DNA of 39,839 bases from Verrucomicrobia bacterium UBA1629 (GTDB lineage: Bacteria; Verrucomicrobiota; Kiritimatiellia; RFP12; UBA1067). The DNA is taken from the NCBI GenBank assembly GCA_002321305.1, contig DCMF01000135.1:40953-80791 (forward strand), given 5' to 3'. Shown here one piece after another: positions 15,446 through 23,470 of the stretch (the stretch's first letter is position 1; every line of letters begins with the position of its first letter). The position numbers were made by a program, and so were the translations under genes. The notes below the pieces were generated by a model. That model did no database searches. It was not told where the DNA came from and saw only the letters and a program-made list of their open reading frames with translations.

Positions 15446-18178
15446 TTTCCCGCCCGCCTCCTCGGCCTTTTTCATCTCGGCCTGGGCCTCGGCGAGCTTC
15501 TTCTCGCGAATCTCTTCGGCGAGCTTCTTGAGCGCGCTCTGGCTCTTCTCGTCGAGCATCTTCTCCTCCAGCTCTTCCTGCGCCTCCTCTTCGAGTTCTT
15601 CCTTGTGCATCTTGAGCCAGAGGTCGCGCTCCTCCTTCGTCAGGCCCTTCAGCTTCTGCGCACGCTTGACCTTCTCCTGCTCGATGGCGATGCGCGTCTG
15701 CCGCTCCTCGTCCTGCTTCTTCCACTCGTCCTGCAGGCGGCGCAGCTGCTCCTTCTTCGAGACCGGATCGGCCAGTTCCGACGCCGACCAGCCGCGGTCA
15801 TCCCACGGGCGCGGATCGCTCAGCACCTTCTTGCGGCGCAACGCCTCGACCTGTGCGGCCTCGCTGTCGTCCAGAACATACGGCGTCATGAAGACCAGAA
15901 GCTCCTTTCTCGATTCGGTCTGCTCAACATAACCAAACAGCCACTTCCCAATCCACGGAATGTCCTTCAGAATGGGAATTCCGCCCGTCTTCTCCCCCTG
16001 AACCGTTTCTGTCAACCCTCCAAACACAACGGTTTGTCCATTCTCCAGCAGGGCATCTGCCGACATCTTTCGCGTGATGGTCGTTGCCGCGTTGATCCTG
16101 TCTGTACCATTTGCCGCTGTAATCGCCTGACCTCCCCCTTCTTGAGAATACTCTTCCTCTATTGTCAGCATGACCACACCATTCGGATTGATCTTCGGTG
16201 TTGTCTTGATCGTAATTCCAAGTTCCTTTTGTTCATAATCCGGCACCGCTGAACCATTGTATGTTGAGCCAGAATACTGATACCCCTTGAACAGATAGCG
16301 CATTTCCGTCGCTTCAATCGTCGCCTCTTTATTGTCGAGCGTCATGATGATCGGCGAAGCAATATACTTCGATCGAGAATCTGTTTTTGACGCTGCGATG
16401 ACGGCAGAGAGATTCAGCTTGTTTGACTTCAAGAAGTAATTAAGACCTGTGCCAACTGGCGTGACCGTGCCGATGTCATTCAGATCCGCCTCTTGCAAGC
16501 TCTTTGCCAGCTTTTCTAGCGCTTGTTGTTTGCTCTCGTAATTCGAACTTCCATAAGTCGAAGACTCTGACCCAAGAAGGCTCTTGGCATCTTCAAGATA
16601 TTCAGAGTACTTCTTGACCGTGCCCTTCATCGCCGTCAACGTACCGGAATTAGATCCGCCGCCGCCGCCGCCGATAACCGTTGGATCTTTTCCCGACCAC
16701 TTGTTATTCACCCAATCAATTCCTGTTGCCAAATCGTCGCCAAGCCCGACCTCGATGATCACCGTCTCGATCAGCACCTGCGAGAGCTTGATGTCCATCG
16801 ACTCGATGATCGACTCGATGGTCGGCACGAGCTCCTTGTTCGTCATGACGACAAGGCCGTTGATGCGCTTGTCGGCAAGGACGGTCGTGTTGTCCTTCGA
16901 GAGCTCCCCCGCCTTCGCCTCGCCCGTGCGCTGGTTCGCCGGCTTCCGCGCCGCCGAGGCGGACGCGTTGTTGCGCGTGATGTTGCCGCCCGAGCCCTGC
17001 TTCGCGTTCTGGTTGGAGTTCTTCGTCTTGTTCTGCGACGACGACGAGTTGCCGATCAGGTCGTTGATCATGTCGCTCACGTCCTCCGCGTCCGCGTACT
17101 TCAGGCGGTAGACCTTCACGACCGTGTCCGGCGTCGTCTCGACGTCCAGCTGCTCGATCACCTTGTCGAAGAAGTCCATGTTCGCCTTCGACGTGATGAC
17201 GATGAGCTTGTTCGACCGCTCGTCCGGCACGATCAGCACCTTGCCCCGGATCATGCCCCGGTCGGCGTCCGAGACGGTCATGACGAGCGACTCGTTGTTC
17301 ACGGGCTGCGCCGGCTGTGCCTGCTGCTGGTTGCGCCCGAGCAGCCCGCGCCGCAGCATCGGACGGTTGAACGGCTGTTGCTGCTGCGACGAGGGGTTCG
17401 TCGGCGCCTTGTTCTTCTCCTGCCACTTCATCGCGTCGTCCACGATCGCCTGCAGCGCCTTCTGCACGTCCTCGACCGAGGCGTTCTTGATCTGGCGCAC
17501 GAAGACCTGCTCCGTCACGGGCGCCGCGACGTCGATCGCCCGCGCGATCTCCAGCATGCGGTTGATGTTCTGCTCGGTGTCCGTCACGAGGATCTTGTTC
17601 GTCCGCTCGAAGACGATCAGGAGCCCCGAATTCGACTTGAAGCCCTCCAGCACCTTCTGCGCGTCCTCCGCCGTCATGTTCGTGAAGGGGATCATCATCG
17701 AGACGACCTTGCCGCTCTCGCCGAGCTTCGTGTCGCCGTCCATGAGGATCGGGATGCCCTCCTTGCGGACGTCCTTGCGCGGCAGGGCGCGGATGAAGCT
17801 GTCCTTGTACGGCTCCAGGTGGATGCCGTTCATCTCCAGCACGGTCTCGATCGCCTCCAGATAGTCCTCGCGCGAAAGCTTCTGCCCCTGCTTGGACTTC
17901 AGCGTGATCGTCGCCGTCGGGCACGCCGGGTCCTTGAGGATCGTCTTGCCGACCTCGTCGCCGTAGGCCATGATGATGATGTCGCTCGCCGCGCCGTCCC
18001 AGTTGAGGGCGTGACCGCCCGTCGGCTGCGGCGCCGCCTCGTCGTCCGCCGGCGCCGGCGTCGGACGCGCCGTGTTCACGGGACGCCCGCCGCCCAGCGG
18101 CGTCCGCAGCCGCGACGGCGCCGCCAGCAAAGGCATCGAGACTCCAACGGACAGAAAACAGACAAGAAATTTCTTCAT
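15443..18178 (-). CDS. gspD: Type II secretion/type IV pilus secretin (GspD-like)
   Basis: A 911-residue outer-membrane secretin with signal peptide (KKFLVCFLSVGVSMPLLAA). N-domains follow: TITLKSKQGQKLSREDYLEA, IPFTNMTAEDAQKVLEGF, VFVRQIKNASVEDVQKALQA and VVKVYRLKYADAEDVSDMIN. An Asn/Ser-rich linker comes next, then the secretin core (VGTGLNYF, VVFGGLTETV, GIPILKDIPWIGKWLFGY, ELLVFMTPYVL). A charged coiled-coil tail of about 130 residues closes it. It forms the exit pore for substrates or pili. ATG 18178 has a good GGAGG box. Codons for residues about 481-761 come from clearly AT-richer DNA than the ends, a sign of recombination. GspM- and GspL-like genes lie upstream; ATPase, GspF and pseudopilins are not in the window. 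Confidence 0.92.
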   Translation of the reverse strand: MKKFLVCFLSVGVSMPLLAAPSRLRTPLGGGRPVNTARPTPAPADDEAAPQPTGGHALNWDGAASDIIIMAYGDEVGKTILKDPACPTATITLKSKQGQKLSREDYLEAIETVLEMNGIHLEPYKDSFIRALPRKDVRKEGIPILMDGDTKLGESGKVVSMMIPFTNMTAEDAQKVLEGFKSNSGLLIVFERTNKILVTDTEQNINRMLEIARAIDVAAPVTEQVFVRQIKNASVEDVQKALQAIVDDAMKWQEKNKAPTNPSSQQQQPFNRPMLRRGLLGRNQQQAQPAQPVNNESLVMTVSDADRGMIRGKVLIVPDERSNKLIVITSKANMDFFDKVIEQLDVETTPDTVVKVYRLKYADAEDVSDMINDLIGNSSSSQNKTKNSNQNAKQGSGGNITRNNASASAARKPANQRTGEAKAGELSKDNTTVLADKRINGLVVMTNKELVPTIESIIESMDIKLSQVLIETVIIEVGLGDDLATGIDWVNNKWSGKDPTVIGGGGGGSNSGTLTAMKGTVKKYSEYLEDAKSLLGSESSTYGSSNYESKQQALEKLAKSLQEADLNDIGTVTPVGTGLNYFLKSNKLNLSAVIAASKTDSRSKYIASPIIMTLDNKEATIEATEMRYLFKGYQYSGSTYNGSAVPDYEQKELGITIKTTPKINPNGVVMLTIEEEYSQEGGGQAITAANGTDRINAATTITRKMSADALLENGQTVVFGGLTETVQGEKTGGIPILKDIPWIGKWLFGYVEQTESRKELLVFMTPYVLDDSEAAQVEALRRKKVLSDPRPWDDRGWSASELADPVSKKEQLRRLQDEWKKQDEERQTRIAIEQEKVKRAQKLKGLTKEERDLWLKMHKEELEEEAQEELEEKMLDEKSQSALKKLAEEIREKKLAEAQAEMKKAEEAGGK
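15895..16735. other. AT-richer block inside gspD (putative recombined segment)
   Basis: Counting one line (16201-16260) gives about 25 G+C of 60, against roughly 60 % or more on lines on either side (for example 17101-17160). The change is sharp near 16735 and near 15895. The block codes the secretin core domain and uses codons rare in the neighbouring sequence. Confidence 0.65.
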
Positions 18179-18200
18179 GCCACCTCCAAACGCTCTCCTG

Positions 18201-18383
18201 ATCTTAGTTTAAACTCCGATTCGTGCAGCTCTCGCTACCGCTCCGCAGAAAAAGCCACCGAAGCCCTGTCCTTTCCCTGTTAACGGGATGATCAGCGATT
18301 GAATCGCTGTTGGCTTCTGCGAAGCAACGCTTAACTTGCGGAGCGGTAGCGAGAGCCTCAATCATCGGAGTTTCTCCTGTTCG
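18201..18383. repeat. Inverted-repeat element between gspM-like gene and gspD
   Basis: A 20-bp perfect inverted repeat (18228-18247 with 18337-18356, arm GCTCTCGCTACCGCTCCGCA) is nested in a 10-bp one (AAACTCCGAT at 18211-18220 with 18364-18373). A small hairpin CAGCGATT/AATCGCTG lies at 18293-18309. No reading frame in it looks coding. It may be a MITE-like or REP-like element, or a structured RNA in the gspM-gspD transcript. Confidence 0.7.
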
Positions 18384-18395
18384 TCTCATCTTCAT

Positions 18396-18929
18396 TCACT
18401 CCCTCATGTACGCGCAGTTGAGCGTGAAGTCGCCGCGCAGGTAGCCCTTCTTCGCGCTGGGACGGAAGCGCAGCTCGGCGATGTCGAAGAGCCCCGCGTC
18501 CGTATTCTCCAGCTCGTGCAGGAACTTGACGAGCGCCTCCAGCGAGCCCTCCCAGCTCGCGTCGATCGGCAGCACCGTCACGTCGTCGATCTCCAGCTTC
18601 TCCTTCTGCGTGCCGCGCTGCGAGATCTGGATGCGGTTGCGCGTCGCGATCTCGCCCATCTTCTGCAGCCACGTCGTGTCCGTCGCCTTGCCCGCCGCGA
18701 ACGTCGGCATCGCCGCCTTCTCGGCCTCGTATGCCGCGTCCCACTTCGCCTTGTCGGCGATCAGCCGCTCCTCCTTCAGATACGTCGCCTTCGCCTGCTC
18801 GTAGCGGCGCGCGGCCTTCTTCCAGGCGGACTCCGCCGAGAGGAACCACGTCAGCGCCGCGACGGCGTAGAGCCCGACGACGGCCAGGACGGCGAACACG
18901 GCCTTCTGCTTCAGCGACATCGCGTTCAT
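18396..18929 (-). CDS. GspM/PilO-like secretion protein
   Basis: A 177-residue bitopic protein: a short cytoplasmic start, one TM helix (KAVFAVLAVVGLYAVAALTWFL, about residues 8-29), a coiled-coil segment, then a periplasmic ferredoxin-like part with VTVLPIDASWEGSLEALVKF followed by LHELENTDAGLFDIAELRFR. This 'LVKFLHELE' region is typical of PilO/GspM, which dimerise with PilN/GspL on the inner membrane. ATG 18929 overlaps the GspL-like stop by 4 bp, and a second in-frame ATG three codons later is possible. Assignment rests on topology, motif and neighbours; sequence in this family is poorly conserved. Confidence 0.75.
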   Translation of the reverse strand: MNAMSLKQKAVFAVLAVVGLYAVAALTWFLSAESAWKKAARRYEQAKATYLKEERLIADKAKWDAAYEAEKAAMPTFAAGKATDTTWLQKMGEIATRNRIQISQRGTQKEKLEIDDVTVLPIDASWEGSLEALVKFLHELENTDAGLFDIAELRFRPSAKKGYLRGDFTLNCAYMRE

Positions 18930-20104
18930 TCCTCTTCCTCCTGCGCCTCGAAGCCCAAGTCAAGGTCGAACCGCTGCCTGCCCTTCGACATGTTGAGCTT
19001 GCCGAGCGCGACGGTCTGGAAGACCCGCTCGGCGTTCTCATCCCCCTCTTCGCCGAACGAGAGCGCTTCCATCGCGTTCTTGAAGTCGTAGACCTCGGTA
19101 TCCGTCTCGGCGTCGCCCGAGATCCGAAGCCCCGTCTTGCGGTCGTAGCTCCAGTTCGAGAGCGTGACGCCGGCGGGCAGGCGGTCCGACACGGCCTTCA
19201 TGATCTCCAGCGCGCCGCGCCCGTGGTCGGAATACTCCTTGAAGACGTCCACCTTCTTCTTCTTGTCGCTCACGAGGCGGTACTGTCGCGCGTGCTGCTT
19301 CGACAGGCCCTTCTGGTGGTCGGTCATGAACCCGTAGACGACCGGTACGCCGAAGAGGACGCCCATCACGAGAAGCCACAGCCCGACGGCGACGGAGAGC
19401 CGCCGCACGAGCTTCGCCTTGAAGCGCGTCTCCTCCAAGACCTCGCGCCAGCTCGCCGGCAGGGCGTTCAGGGCCGACGGGTCCAGCGACCGCTCCGCGA
19501 CGCCCTCGACCGCCGCGTCGGACGCCTCGACCTCGATCGTCTCGGCGAGCGGCTTCGGGCCGCCGAACGACTCCGCCTCCAGCAGGAGCAGCATCTCCTC
19601 GCGCGCCCGGTCGCCCGCGTCGGCCAGCCCGCGCAGCGCAACGGGCTGGTCGCCGTCCAGCACGATGAGCGTCTCGCAGTCCGGCGACGTGATGCGGATC
19701 AGGCGCCGCTGGCCATCCGAGGCGTCGAAGCGTCCCCAAATCGCGCGCAGCTGGCCGAGCGCCAGCAGGTCGATGCGCGTCACGTTGAGCTTCTGCGCGT
19801 CCAGCGCCTCGGCGATGTCGTCCGTCGCGCTCTCCGGCAGGGCCGCCGCGAGGACGACCGAACCCTCCGCCGTCTCGCGCACCGTCTCGCAGCTGACCGT
19901 CAGCGGCTCGTCGGGAAACGGGCTCAGCGCCTGCAGGACCGGCGTCGCCACGGCGACGGCGTCCTCGCCCGCCGGCACGCGCACCATCTTCGCGAGCAGC
20001 CGGCTGAGCGGCAACGCCAGCACCGCCTCGCGCCCGGGATTCCCGGACTTGACGACGCGGAGCGTTCCGCCCTCGAAGACGGCGATCTGAAAGTCCTTCT
20101 GCAT
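18926..20104 (-). CDS. GspL/PilM-PilN-like inner-membrane platform protein
   Basis: A 392-residue protein. Residues 1-240 look like the cytoplasmic actin-fold domain of PilM/GspL (IAVFEGGTLRVVKSG at the start, ITSPDCETLIVLDGDQPVAL in the middle). A TM helix follows (VAVGLWLLVMGVLFGVPVVY), then a periplasmic PilN-like part with MKAVSDRLPAGVTLSNWSYD and GLRISGDAETDTEVYDFKNA. So it joins PilM and PilN functions as GspL does, linking the ATPase to GspM. ATG 20104 lies 12 nt after a TATAAT box. It heads the GspL-M-D transcript. Confidence 0.8.
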   Translation of the reverse strand: MQKDFQIAVFEGGTLRVVKSGNPGREAVLALPLSRLLAKMVRVPAGEDAVAVATPVLQALSPFPDEPLTVSCETVRETAEGSVVLAAALPESATDDIAEALDAQKLNVTRIDLLALGQLRAIWGRFDASDGQRRLIRITSPDCETLIVLDGDQPVALRGLADAGDRAREEMLLLLEAESFGGPKPLAETIEVEASDAAVEGVAERSLDPSALNALPASWREVLEETRFKAKLVRRLSVAVGLWLLVMGVLFGVPVVYGFMTDHQKGLSKQHARQYRLVSDKKKKVDVFKEYSDHGRGALEIMKAVSDRLPAGVTLSNWSYDRKTGLRISGDAETDTEVYDFKNAMEALSFGEEGDENAERVFQTVALGKLNMSKGRQRFDLDLGFEAQEEEE

Positions 20105-20126
20105 TTAATCTGGGAGATTATACCAA
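20105..20126 (-). promoter_or_regulatory. Extended -10 promoter of the gspL-gspM-gspD operon
   Basis: TTGGTATAAT on the minus strand (TATAAT 20122-20117), 12 nt before the ATG, giving a leader of about 5 nt. It begins immediately after a strong hairpin. Confidence 0.65.
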
Positions 20127-20127
20127 A

Positions 20128-20161
20128 TTCTCGGCAACCCGACTAACCGGGTCGCCGAGAA
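20128..20161 (-). terminator. Hairpin after map, probable terminator
   Basis: Stem TTCTCGGC(A/G)ACCCG with a 5-6 nt loop; the arms match at 13 of 14 positions. It lies 70 bp after the map stop and directly before the gspL promoter. No long T run follows, so termination may be partial. Confidence 0.55.
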
Positions 20162-20232
20162 GAGGCCGACGGACCATCCATCCCCAAGCAATCAGCCGCC
20201 ATTCGACCGAAGCGCCTTCGGGCTTAAGGATT

Positions 20233-21003
20233 TCAGGGATAGTCCGCCGGCAAAGTGAGGATTTCGCACCCGTCATCGGTGATGGCCACGGTGTGCTCGA
20301 AATGCGCGGCGAGGCAGCGGTCGCGCGTCACGACCGTCCAGCCGTTCTCCAGCACGTCCGTCCTCTCGCCCTTCTTCGTCAGCGTGATCATCGGCTCGAT
20401 CGCGATCGTCATGCCGGGACGCAGCACGAGCTTCGTGCCCGGCTTGCCGTAGTTCGGCACCTCCGGGTCCTCGTGCACCGTCCGGCCGACGCCGTGGCCG
20501 ATCCAGTCGCGCACGACGCCGAAACCCGCCGCCTCCGCGACCGACTGGATCGCGTAGCCGACGTCGCCGAGGTGGACGCCCGGCCCACAGGCGGCGATGC
20601 CGGCCTTCAGGCACGCCTTCGTCGTCTCGACGAGCCGAATGACCTCAGGGTCGGTGACGCCGAGCATGACCGTGCGCGACGTGTCGCCGTTGAAGCCGTT
20701 CCTGAGGATGCCCACGTCGGTCTTCACGAGGTCGCCCGGCATGATCACGCGATGGTGCGAGGGGATGCCGTGGATGACCTCGTCGTTCAGCGAGACGCAG
20801 ATGTGGCCGGGAAAGCCCTCATACCCATAGAAGCTCGCCTGGACGTTGTGCCGCTTGCAGTAGGCGATGACGAGGTCGTCGATTTCGCCAGTCGTCACGC
20901 CCGGCGCGACGGCGCTTGCGCAGATGTCGCGGATCTCCGCGCTCATCCGGCACGCCTCGCGCATGCGGGCGAGCTCAGCCTTTGTCTTGATGTCGACTTT
21001 CAC
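20233..21003 (-). CDS. map: Methionine aminopeptidase type I
   Basis: A 256-residue cytosolic enzyme that removes the initiator Met from nascent proteins. Metal ligands of the type I fold are visible: KTDVGILRNGFNGDTSRTV (two Asp), IGHGVGRTVHEDPEVPNYG (His), MTIAIEPMIT (Glu) and FEHTVAITDDGCEIL (Glu). Length is normal and there is no N-terminal zinc-finger extension. The start is GTG at 21003, 4 bp after the adk stop, so adk and map form an operon, as often seen in ribosomal-protein clusters, although no ribosomal genes are adjacent here. Confidence 0.95.
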   Translation of the reverse strand: MKVDIKTKAELARMREACRMSAEIRDICASAVAPGVTTGEIDDLVIAYCKRHNVQASFYGYEGFPGHICVSLNDEVIHGIPSHHRVIMPGDLVKTDVGILRNGFNGDTSRTVMLGVTDPEVIRLVETTKACLKAGIAACGPGVHLGDVGYAIQSVAEAAGFGVVRDWIGHGVGRTVHEDPEVPNYGKPGTKLVLRPGMTIAIEPMITLTKKGERTDVLENGWTVVTRDRCLAAHFEHTVAITDDGCEILTLPADYP

Positions 21004-21007
21004 GGCC

Positions 21008-21640
21008 TTACATCGCCGCGAGGAACGCCTTCGCGCTGTTCTCCGGCCCCTGTGTGCCGTCGATCTTGCGCAGAATCCCCTTCTGCTCGTAGAAGGCGAT
21101 CAGCGGCTCGGTCTCGCGATGGTAGACGACGAGGCGATCCTTCACCGTGTCGGGGTTGTCGTCCTTGCGGATGACGAGCGCCGCGCCGCAGAGGTCGCAG
21201 ACGCCCTCGACCTTCGGCGGCAGGTTCTTGACATGGTAGCCCGCCTTGCACTTCGGGCACGTGCGGCGCCCGGCGATGCGGTCGGCGATGATTTCGTCCG
21301 GCACGTCGACGAGCACGGCCGACTTGACCGGCGCGCCCGTCTTCTCGAGGATCTCGGCCTGCGCGACGTTGCGCGGGAAGCCGTCGAGGAGCATCGTGAC
21401 GTCGCCCGTCGTCTCGGCGATCACGTCCCGGATCATCTGGGCGATGAGCGTGTCGGGCACGAGCGCGCCCTTCTCCATGTAGCCCTTGGCCTCCACGCCG
21501 GCTGGCGTCCCCTTCGCGACGGCCCCGCGCAGGAGGTCGCCCGACGAGACGTGCTTCAGGTTCGCGTGTTCGCTCGCGAGACGCCCCGCGATCGTTCCCT
21601 TCCCCGACCCCGGGGCACCCAACAGAATGACGATGTTCAT
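21008..21640 (-). CDS. adk: Adenylate kinase
   Basis: A 210-residue kinase (ATP + AMP to 2 ADP). The P-loop is GAPGSGKGT near the N-terminus, with DGFPRNVAQAE in the core. The LID carries a four-Cys zinc site (CPKC...CDLC), common in non-enteric bacteria. ATG 21640 is 9 nt after a TATAAT box, so the mRNA would be nearly leaderless. It is followed by map after 4 bp. Confidence 0.96.
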   Translation of the reverse strand: MNIVILLGAPGSGKGTIAGRLASEHANLKHVSSGDLLRGAVAKGTPAGVEAKGYMEKGALVPDTLIAQMIRDVIAETTGDVTMLLDGFPRNVAQAEILEKTGAPVKSAVLVDVPDEIIADRIAGRRTCPKCKAGYHVKNLPPKVEGVCDLCGAALVIRKDDNPDTVKDRLVVYHRETEPLIAFYEQKGILRKIDGTQGPENSAKAFLAAM

Positions 21641-21660
21641 GATCTGCGTATTATAGCATA
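21641..21660 (-). promoter_or_regulatory. Extended -10 promoter of adk-map
   Basis: ATGCTATAAT on the minus strand (TATAAT 21655-21650), 9 nt before the adk ATG. It lies between the thrS stop and adk. Confidence 0.7.
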
Positions 21661-21674
21661 TTTGGATTCGGCCC

Positions 21675-23417
21675 TTACGCCTCCAGCTCCGCCCGGAGCC
21701 GCATGACGAAATCGGGCAGCTTCATCGCGCCGAGGTCGCCGTCCGCGCGGGAGCGCACGGAGATCTGCTCCGCCGCCTCGTCGCGCGGCCCGACCACGAC
21801 CTGGTACGGCACCTTCATGAGCGCCGCCTCGCGGATCTTCGCGCCGAGCTTCTCGGCGGAGGCGTCGACCTCGACGCGGAAGCCCGCCGCGCGCAGGGCC
21901 GACTGGATCCTCTTCGCGTAGTCCATCGCCTTGTCGGAGATCGGCAGGATGCGCACCTGCTCCGGCGCGAGCCAGAGCGGGAACGCGCCCGCGTAGTGCT
22001 CGATCAGGATGCCGAAGAAGCGCTCGATCGAGCCGAGCAGCGCGCGGTGCACCATGTAGGGCTGATGCTCCTTGCCGTCGTCGCCGACGTAGGTGAGGTT
22101 GAAGCGCTCCGGCAGGTTGAAGTCGAACTGGACGGTGCCGAGCTGCCACGGACGGCCGAGCGCGTCCTTGATCTTCATGTCGATCTTCGGGCCGTAGAAC
22201 GCGCCGCCGCCCTCGTCGACCTCGTAGCTCATCCCCTCCTGGTCGAGCGCGTCGCGCAGGGACTGCGTCGCCTGCTCCCAGCGCGCGGGGTCGCCGACGG
22301 CCTTCGCGGGCTTCGTCGAGAGGTACGCCTGGATGTCGTGGAAGCCGAACTTGCCGAGCATCTTCTTCGCGAACTCGACCGTGTCCTTGATCTCCTGCAC
22401 GATCTGGCCGGGGGTGCAGAAGATGTGCGCGTCGTCCTGCGTGAAGCCGCGCACGCGGAAGAGCCCGTGGCGCACGCCGTCCTTCTCGTAGCGGTAGACC
22501 GTGCCGAGCTCGGCGTAGCGCAGCGGCAGGTCGCGGTAGCTGCGCTTCTCGAACTGGTAGCACTGGATGTGGAACGGGCAGTTCATGGGCTTCACGTAGT
22601 AGTCCTGCACGTAGGCGTCCTTGCCCTCGCCCTCCTGCACGTGCATGACCGGGAACATGCCCTCCTTGTAGAAGCCGAGGTGGCCCGACGTCTCCCAGAG
22701 GTTCGACTTGCCGACGTGCGGCGTGTAGACGATCTCGTAGCCCGCCTCGTAGTGCTTCCGCCGCCAGTACTCCTCGATCGCGACGCGCACGCGCGCCCCG
22801 CGCGGCAGCCAGTGGGCGAGGCCGGGCCCGACCTGCTCGGTGATCGTGAAGAGCTTGAGCTGCTTGCCGAGGACGCGGTGGTCGCGCTTCTTCGCCTCCT
22901 CCGCGCGGGCGAGGATCTCGTCCAGCTCCTTCTGGTCCTTCGCGACGATGCCGTAGACGCGCTGGAGCATCTTGTTCTTCTCGTCGCCGCGATAGTAGCT
23001 GCCGGCGATCTTCGTGAGCTTGACGACGCCGATCTCGCGCGCGTGCCCGACGTGCGGCCCGCGGCACATCTCGACGTAGTCGCCGACCGCGTAGGTCGAG
23101 ATCGGCCCGCCGTCGGCGATGACGTCGGCGAGGCGCTCGAGCTTGTACTTCTGGCCCGCGAGGAGGGCCTTCGCCTCGTCGGCCGTGACCTCCTTCCGCA
23201 CGAACGGCTCGTCGAGCGCGATGAGGCGCGCGATCTCGGCCTCGATCTTCGGGAAGTCCTCCGGCGTGATGCGGTGGGGAAGGTCGAAGTCGTAGTAGAA
23301 GCCGTCGTCCGTCGCCGGCCCGATGTCGACCTGCACGTCGTCGAAAAGGTTCATGACCGCACGCGCCATCATGTGCGCGGCGGAATGCCGTCTCTGCTGC
23401 TCGCTGATCTCTGCCAT
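21675..23417 (-). CDS. thrS: Threonyl-tRNA synthetase lacking the N-terminal TGS domain
   Basis: Charges tRNA-Thr. The 580-residue product starts directly in the editing domain (RRHSAAHMMARAVMNLF then DDGFYYDFDL; HxxxH metal site) and keeps the catalytic core (MNCPFHIQCYQFEKRSYRDL, RVRGFTQDDAHIF, GTVQFDFNLPERFNLTYVG) and the C-terminal anticodon-binding domain (LPISDKAMDYAKRIQ). E. coli ThrRS is about 640 residues; the missing 60 or so are the TGS domain. No upstream in-frame coding sequence restores it. ATG 23417 has an AAGGAG box. The leader holds an odd palindrome just after the -10 box, so expression may be controlled there. Confidence 0.93.
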   Translation of the reverse strand: MAEISEQQRRHSAAHMMARAVMNLFDDVQVDIGPATDDGFYYDFDLPHRITPEDFPKIEAEIARLIALDEPFVRKEVTADEAKALLAGQKYKLERLADVIADGGPISTYAVGDYVEMCRGPHVGHAREIGVVKLTKIAGSYYRGDEKNKMLQRVYGIVAKDQKELDEILARAEEAKKRDHRVLGKQLKLFTITEQVGPGLAHWLPRGARVRVAIEEYWRRKHYEAGYEIVYTPHVGKSNLWETSGHLGFYKEGMFPVMHVQEGEGKDAYVQDYYVKPMNCPFHIQCYQFEKRSYRDLPLRYAELGTVYRYEKDGVRHGLFRVRGFTQDDAHIFCTPGQIVQEIKDTVEFAKKMLGKFGFHDIQAYLSTKPAKAVGDPARWEQATQSLRDALDQEGMSYEVDEGGGAFYGPKIDMKIKDALGRPWQLGTVQFDFNLPERFNLTYVGDDGKEHQPYMVHRALLGSIERFFGILIEHYAGAFPLWLAPEQVRILPISDKAMDYAKRIQSALRAAGFRVEVDASAEKLGAKIREAALMKVPYQVVVGPRDEAAEQISVRSRADGDLGAMKLPDFVMRLRAELEA

Positions 23418-23424
23418 AGTTTCT

Positions 23425-23455
23425 CCTTGGGGAAAATTTCCCCATATTATACCAC
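23425..23455 (-). promoter_or_regulatory. thrS promoter and leader palindrome
   Basis: Extended -10 box GTGGTATAAT (TATAAT 23451-23446) is followed by GGGGAAA-N-TTTCCCC (23429-23443), an odd-length palindrome with 7-bp arms at the predicted start of transcription. The AAGGAG ribosome site follows it immediately. This leader (about 25 nt) is unlike the leaderless ones nearby; the palindrome may be an operator or an RNA hairpin. Confidence 0.6.
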
Positions 23456-23470
23456 CTTTTCGGGAAACCG

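Noticed and set aside
18204..18395. 63-codon minus-strand frame in the gap before gspD
   Set aside because: It is translated from the inverted-repeat element and has no ribosome site or plausible protein composition.
23437..23445. ATG directly after the thrS -10 box as a leaderless start
   Set aside because: It opens a frame out of register with ThrRS that gives Arg-rich nonsense; the ATG at 23417 with AAGGAG is in the right frame.
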